Assembly (NCBI GenBank): GCA_002471195.1
Contig: DKPN01000005.1
Coordinates: 1 to 10,307 of the forward strand
From: Bacteroides sp. UBA7333
Lineage (GTDB): Bacteria > Bacteroidota > Bacteroidia > Bacteroidales > Bacteroidaceae
Direction of reading: 5' to 3'
Length of the DNA stretch: 10,307 nucleotides
Under the pieces are notes generated by a model. That model was not told the origin of the DNA and did not search any database. It worked only from the letters and a program-made list of their open reading frames with translations. Position numbers and translations under genes: made by a program. Positions 7,109 through 10,307 of the stretch are shown here, one piece after another; positions within the stretch are counted from its first letter, which is position 1, and each line of letters starts with the position of its first letter.

Positions 7109-8241
7109 AAATGGAAATAACTCCTTCTGACTATAAAATTCTTATTGTAGATGATGTAATGTCAAATGTTTTATTATTAAAAGTATTATTGACAAATGAA
7201 AAATTTCAGATTATTACAGCAAATAATGGTTTACAAGCCATAGAACAAGTGAACGCTGAAAAACCTGATCTAATTTTACTTGACGTTATGATGCCAGATA
7301 TGAGTGGATTTGAGGTTGCGCAAAAAATAAAAGAAAATCCCAAAACTACTGAAATACCAATCATATTTTTAACTGCATTAAACAGTACTTCTGATATCGT
7401 AAAAGGATTTCAATTAGGTGCAAATGATTTTATAACAAAACCTTTTAATAAAGAGGAATTGATAATAAGAGTCTATCATCAAATATCGCTTATCGCTGCT
7501 AAACGTATTATCATTAGTCAAACTGAAGAGCTAAGGAGGACTATAACTGCACGGGATAAGCTGTATTCTGTTATAGCTCATGATTTACGTTCTCCTATTG
7601 GTTCTGTTAAAATGGTATTGAATATGCTCATTTTAAACTTGCCAAGCTCAATGATTGGTCCTGAAATGTTTGAACTCTTAACTATGGCGAATCAAACAAC
7701 TGAAGATGTTTTTTCGCTGCTTGACAATCTTTTGAAATGGACTAAAAGTCAGGTGGGTAAATTAAAAGTTGTCTATCAAAATTTTAATATAAACCAAGTA
7801 GTAGAGGGAGTGGTTGAAATATTCTCCATGGTTGCAGAACTAAAGGAAATTAAAATAGAATTTGACACATCGAATTTAACAGATAATATTGAAGTTAGAG
7901 GCGATATTGATATGGTGAAAACTGTTGTCCGAAATTTAATAACAAATGCAATAAAATTTAGTAATCCATCAAGTACCATTAAAATAAAAATAAGAACAGA
8001 TAGCCGTTTTGCTATTGTTGCTATTGAAGATTTTGGATGTGGAATAGATGATGAAGATCAAAAAAAACTTTTACATGAAGATACTCACTTCAGTACTTTT
8101 GGGACGAATAATGAAGAAGGATCTGGGTTGGGATTATTATTATGTAAGGATTTTATTGTGAAGAATAATGGCGATTTATGGTTTACGTCAGAAAAAAATA
8201 AAGGTTCTATATTTAGTTTTTCGGTTCCTTTAGTAAACTAA
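7105..8241 (+). CDS. Soluble receiver-histidine kinase (REC-HisKA-HATPase)
   Basis: This 378-residue cytoplasmic signalling protein has a receiver domain in front of a histidine kinase core. The receiver (about 10-128) carries the acidic pair Asp16/Asp17, phospho-acceptor Asp60 (LILLDVMMPDMSG), Thr90 and Lys112 (TKPF), all expected residues. A helical linker (130-152) leads to the dimerisation domain with the H-box SVIAHDLRSP (155-164; His159). The ATPase domain has an N-box NLITNAIKF (277-285), DFGCG (309-313) and GSGLGL (339-344). No membrane segment or sensor domain is present, so input probably arrives by phosphotransfer to the receiver or by a binding partner. No DNA-binding output is present and no partner regulator gene lies in the window. 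The ATG at 7105 overlaps the UDP-xylose synthase stop (ATGA); ATG 7111 is an alternative two codons later. Function beyond two-component signalling is unknown. Confidence 0.9.
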   Translation: MKMEITPSDYKILIVDDVMSNVLLLKVLLTNEKFQIITANNGLQAIEQVNAEKPDLILLDVMMPDMSGFEVAQKIKENPKTTEIPIIFLTALNSTSDIVKGFQLGANDFITKPFNKEELIIRVYHQISLIAAKRIIISQTEELRRTITARDKLYSVIAHDLRSPIGSVKMVLNMLILNLPSSMIGPEMFELLTMANQTTEDVFSLLDNLLKWTKSQVGKLKVVYQNFNINQVVEGVVEIFSMVAELKEIKIEFDTSNLTDNIEVRGDIDMVKTVVRNLITNAIKFSNPSSTIKIKIRTDSRFAIVAIEDFGCGIDDEDQKKLLHEDTHFSTFGTNNEEGSGLGLLLCKDFIVKNNGDLWFTSEKNKGSIFSFSVPLVN

Positions 8242-8313
8242 ATTTGATACAACTGAATGTTATTGAATTTACTAAATTATATAAAAATCACATCGCGATA
8301 ATAATTAATTTAT

Positions 8314-8321
8314 TATCTTTG
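8314..8321 (+). promoter_or_regulatory. Putative -7 promoter box of the Nif3-family gene
   Basis: TATCTTTG matches the Bacteroidota -7 consensus TAnnTTTG, 24 bp before the ATG at 8346. No TTTG is found about 20 bp upstream, so only half the promoter is supported. The 104-bp gap after the kinase gene fits a separate transcription unit beginning here. Confidence 0.5.
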
Positions 8322-8345
8322 TAATCTATTTTATTTTCGTAATAA

Positions 8346-9437
8346 ATGAAAATTAAAAATTTTGTAAGTGCCCTTGAAGGTTTTGCACCTCTGCCACTGC
8401 AAGAAGGATATGATAATGCCGGCTTGCAAATTGGATTGACAGACGTGGAAGCAGCAGGGGCTTTGTTGTGTCTTGACGTCACTGAAGAGATAATAGATGA
8501 AGCAATTGAATTGGGCTATAATTTAATTGTATCGCATCATCCCTTAATATTTAAAGGACTAAAATCGTTAACAGGAAAAAATTATATTGAGAAATGTATC
8601 ATAAAAGCTATAAAGAATGATATTGCAATTTATGCAGCCCATACTAATCTCGATAATATTTTTTATGGAGTAAACTACAAGATCGCACAAAAGATTGGTT
8701 TGAAAAATATTCAAATTTTAGATCCTAAAGATAATACTTTATTGAAGTTTGTTACTTATGTCCCTGAAGATTTTGCTGATGATGTAAGAATTGCTTTATT
8801 TAATGCAGGCGCAGGTACTATTGGGAACTATGATTATTGTAGTTTTAATCAAATAGGTACAGGTAGTTTTAGAGCTTTAAAGGGAGCTAATCCATATGTT
8901 GGTGATCTAAATAACATGCATTATGAAAAAGAGGTGAAGATTGAAGTTATGATTCCATTTTATAAAAAAAATGAGATTTTAAAAGCTTTATTTTCTTCTC
9001 ACCCATACGAAGAACCTGCATTTGATATTATTAAATTACAAAATGTATGCAATTCATATGGATCAGGTATTATTGGTGATTTGGTTGAAACGAAAAATGA
9101 TATTCTGTTTTTAAAAGATTTGAAATCTATTTTTAATGTTGAATGTTTAAAATATAATAGACATCATAATGAAAAAATTTCAAAAATTGCCATTTGTGGT
9201 GGTTCGGGTTCATTTTTATTATCCAAAGCAATTATGAGCGGAGCTGATGCATTTATAACTGGAGAAATCAAATATCACGATTATTTTGGATGTGATAACA
9301 TTTTAATGATTGATATGGGCCATTATGAAAGCGAACAATATACGACAGAAATTCTTTATGATATTATAAAACAAACTGATAGTACATTACCAGTAAAAAT
9401 AAGTAAGAATAATACAAATCCCATTAAATATATATAA
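8346..9437 (+). CDS. Nif3-family dinuclear metal centre protein (GTP cyclohydrolase I type 2 homolog, DUF34)
   Basis: Members of this widespread family (YbgI, YqfO) form ring-shaped hexamers with a two-metal site; the biochemical role is unsettled, and the databank label 'GTP cyclohydrolase 1 type 2' is doubtful. The 363 residues split into N-terminal and C-terminal Nif3 halves flanking an inserted PII/CutA-like domain (about 131-230, from LLKFVTYVPEDFADDV to SSHPYEEPAFDI), the long-form architecture. Metal ligands expected from E. coli YbgI are all present: His64 and His65 (SHHPL), Asp103 (HTNLD), His326 and Glu330 (GHYESE). DNAGLQIG (23-30) is another hallmark. The gene ends in tandem stops (TAATAA), and the next gene, a zinc-ribbon protein, starts 4 bp later, so they are surely co-transcribed. 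This pairing recurs in many bacteria and hints at a shared task. The family call is firm; the function is not. Confidence 0.93.
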   Translation: MKIKNFVSALEGFAPLPLQEGYDNAGLQIGLTDVEAAGALLCLDVTEEIIDEAIELGYNLIVSHHPLIFKGLKSLTGKNYIEKCIIKAIKNDIAIYAAHTNLDNIFYGVNYKIAQKIGLKNIQILDPKDNTLLKFVTYVPEDFADDVRIALFNAGAGTIGNYDYCSFNQIGTGSFRALKGANPYVGDLNNMHYEKEVKIEVMIPFYKKNEILKALFSSHPYEEPAFDIIKLQNVCNSYGSGIIGDLVETKNDILFLKDLKSIFNVECLKYNRHHNEKISKIAICGGSGSFLLSKAIMSGADAFITGEIKYHDYFGCDNILMIDMGHYESEQYTTEILYDIIKQTDSTLPVKISKNNTNPIKYI

Positions 9438-9441
9438 TAAA

Positions 9442-10272
9442 ATGGCAAAAGAAACAAAGAAAGATTCAGGCGAATTGACCGTGGAACAAAAATTGAAGAC
9501 GTTGTTTGAATTGCAAACGATGTTATCAGAAATTGATAAGATTAAAACTCTTCGTGGTGAATTACCTCTAGAAGTTCAAGATTTGGAAGATGAAATTGCT
9601 GGTCTAACAACTCGTATTGATAAGATCAAATCTGAAATTACTGATTTAAAATCTGCCATTGCTGGTAAAAGAGTTGAGATTGAAACAGCTAAATCTGCAG
9701 TTGAAAAATATAAATCTCAACAAGACAATGTAAGAAATAATCGTGAATATGATTTTTTGACTAAAGAAATTGAATTCCAATCTTTGGAAATTGAATTATG
9801 TGAGAAAAGAATCAAAGAATTTACAGCTGAAGAAAAGGTAAAGTCTGAGGAAGTAGAAAAAAGCTTATTCGCTTTAGAAGAAAGACAGAAGGATCTTGAC
9901 GTTAAAAAAAGTGAGTTGAATGAGATTGTTTCTGAAACAAAACAGGAAGAAGAAAAACTTCGCGATAAAACAAAAGAATTAGAAACTAAAATTGAGCCAC
10001 GTTTATTACAATCATTCAAGCGTATTCGTAAAAATTCGAGAAATGGTTTAGGTATTGTATATGTTCAACGTGATGCATGTGGTGGTTGTTTTAATAAAAT
10101 CCCACCTCAACGTCAATTAGATATCCGCTCACGTAAAAAAGTAATTGTATGTGAATATTGTGGTCGTATTATGATTGACCCTGAATTGGCAGGCGTTGAG
10201 ATTGATATTAAACCAATAGAAGCACCAACAACTACACCCAAAAGAGGAATCCGTAGAAAAACAGCTGAATAA
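9442..10272 (+). CDS. Coiled-coil protein with C-terminal C4 zinc ribbon (CdsZ/DUF164 type)
   Basis: The 276 residues are a long helical protein ending in a zinc ribbon, the layout of the C4-type zinc-ribbon family (DUF164) that includes chlamydial CdsZ. Residues about 12-190 are rich in Glu, Lys and Leu with heptad-like spacing and no long hydrophobic segment, so they should form an antiparallel coiled coil. NNREYDFLTKEIE (99-111) is the family's conserved turn region. The ribbon uses Cys213-x2-Cys216 (CGGCF) and Cys237-x2-Cys240 (CEYCGRI), with IPPQRQLDIR between them. The last about 20 residues are a basic Pro/Thr-rich tail (TTTPKRGIRRK). A nucleic-acid-binding or regulatory role is likely from the ribbon and tail but unproven. 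It follows the Nif3-family gene by 4 bp. After its stop only 35 bases remain, ending in AAGAGGA, which may be the ribosome-binding site of a further gene outside the window. Confidence 0.87.
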   Translation: MAKETKKDSGELTVEQKLKTLFELQTMLSEIDKIKTLRGELPLEVQDLEDEIAGLTTRIDKIKSEITDLKSAIAGKRVEIETAKSAVEKYKSQQDNVRNNREYDFLTKEIEFQSLEIELCEKRIKEFTAEEKVKSEEVEKSLFALEERQKDLDVKKSELNEIVSETKQEEEKLRDKTKELETKIEPRLLQSFKRIRKNSRNGLGIVYVQRDACGGCFNKIPPQRQLDIRSRKKVIVCEYCGRIMIDPELAGVEIDIKPIEAPTTTPKRGIRRKTAE

Positions 10273-10307
10273 CAATTTGCTCTATAATAAGCTTATAAAA
10301 AAGAGGA

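Noticed and set aside
8239..8246. TAAATTTG box overlapping the kinase stop codon
   Set aside because: No -33 element lies at the right distance, and the box at 8314-8321 is better placed for the Nif3-family gene.
8288..8482. 64-codon minus-strand frame across the Nif3 gene start
   Set aside because: It overlaps the promoter box and the conserved N-terminus of the Nif3-family gene and shows no family features.
9717..10019. 100-codon open frame on the minus strand
   Set aside because: It is antisense to the coiled-coil gene; the Ser/Phe-rich product is what the complement of Glu/Lys codons gives.
10287..10296. Palindrome ATAAGCTTAT after the zinc-ribbon gene
   Set aside because: It has no loop and no U-tract, so it is not a terminator; it is short and AT-rich enough to be chance.

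Overview
The window looks like ordinary chromosomal DNA of an AT-rich member of the Bacteroidota, probably Bacteroidales or a close relative. Evidence: Bacteroidota-type promoter boxes (TTTG, about 20 bp, TAnnTTTG) upstream of several genes; A-rich leaders mostly without strong Shine-Dalgarno sites; a Tgt enzyme without the usual zinc cysteines; and the gene order lon-tgt-lptG with a trmN6-like methyltransferase divergent from lon. No mobile element, CRISPR array, rRNA or tRNA gene, phage gene or defence cassette was seen. Almost all of the window is coding, and no gene-free stretch exceeds 300 bases.

Left part (1-5150, minus strand). The window opens inside a dicarboxylate/amino acid:cation symporter gene, of which only the first 123 codons are present. 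Upstream of it lies a three-gene operon transcribed lon -> tgt -> lptF/lptG-like permease. lon and tgt overlap by 4 bp (ATGA), and tgt and the permease are 8 bp apart. A long hairpin after the permease, whose stem pairs fully only in the minus-strand RNA because of a G-U wobble, is the likely terminator. The operon joins protein quality control, queuosine modification of tRNA and lipopolysaccharide export.

Centre (5151-5343). The divergent intergenic region between lon and the methyltransferase carries a lon promoter and, directly beside its -7 box, a perfect 13-bp inverted repeat that would cover the transcription start and early leader. This is the strongest unexplained signal in the window and reads as an operator or a leader hairpin.

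Right part (5344-10307, plus strand). First comes a tRNA1(Val) A37 N6-methyltransferase gene. Next is a UDP-glucuronate decarboxylase (UDP-xylose synthase) gene with a textbook Bacteroidota promoter; its stop codon overlaps the start of a soluble receiver-histidine kinase, so the two are probably co-translated. A further promoter box precedes a Nif3-family dinuclear metal protein gene, followed after 4 bp by a coiled-coil protein ending in a C4 zinc ribbon. All genes appear intact apart from the one cut by the window edge. I found no wholly new system; the points worth following are the lon operator/hairpin, the zinc-ligand-less Tgt, and the coupling of a sugar-nucleotide enzyme to an orphan signalling kinase.
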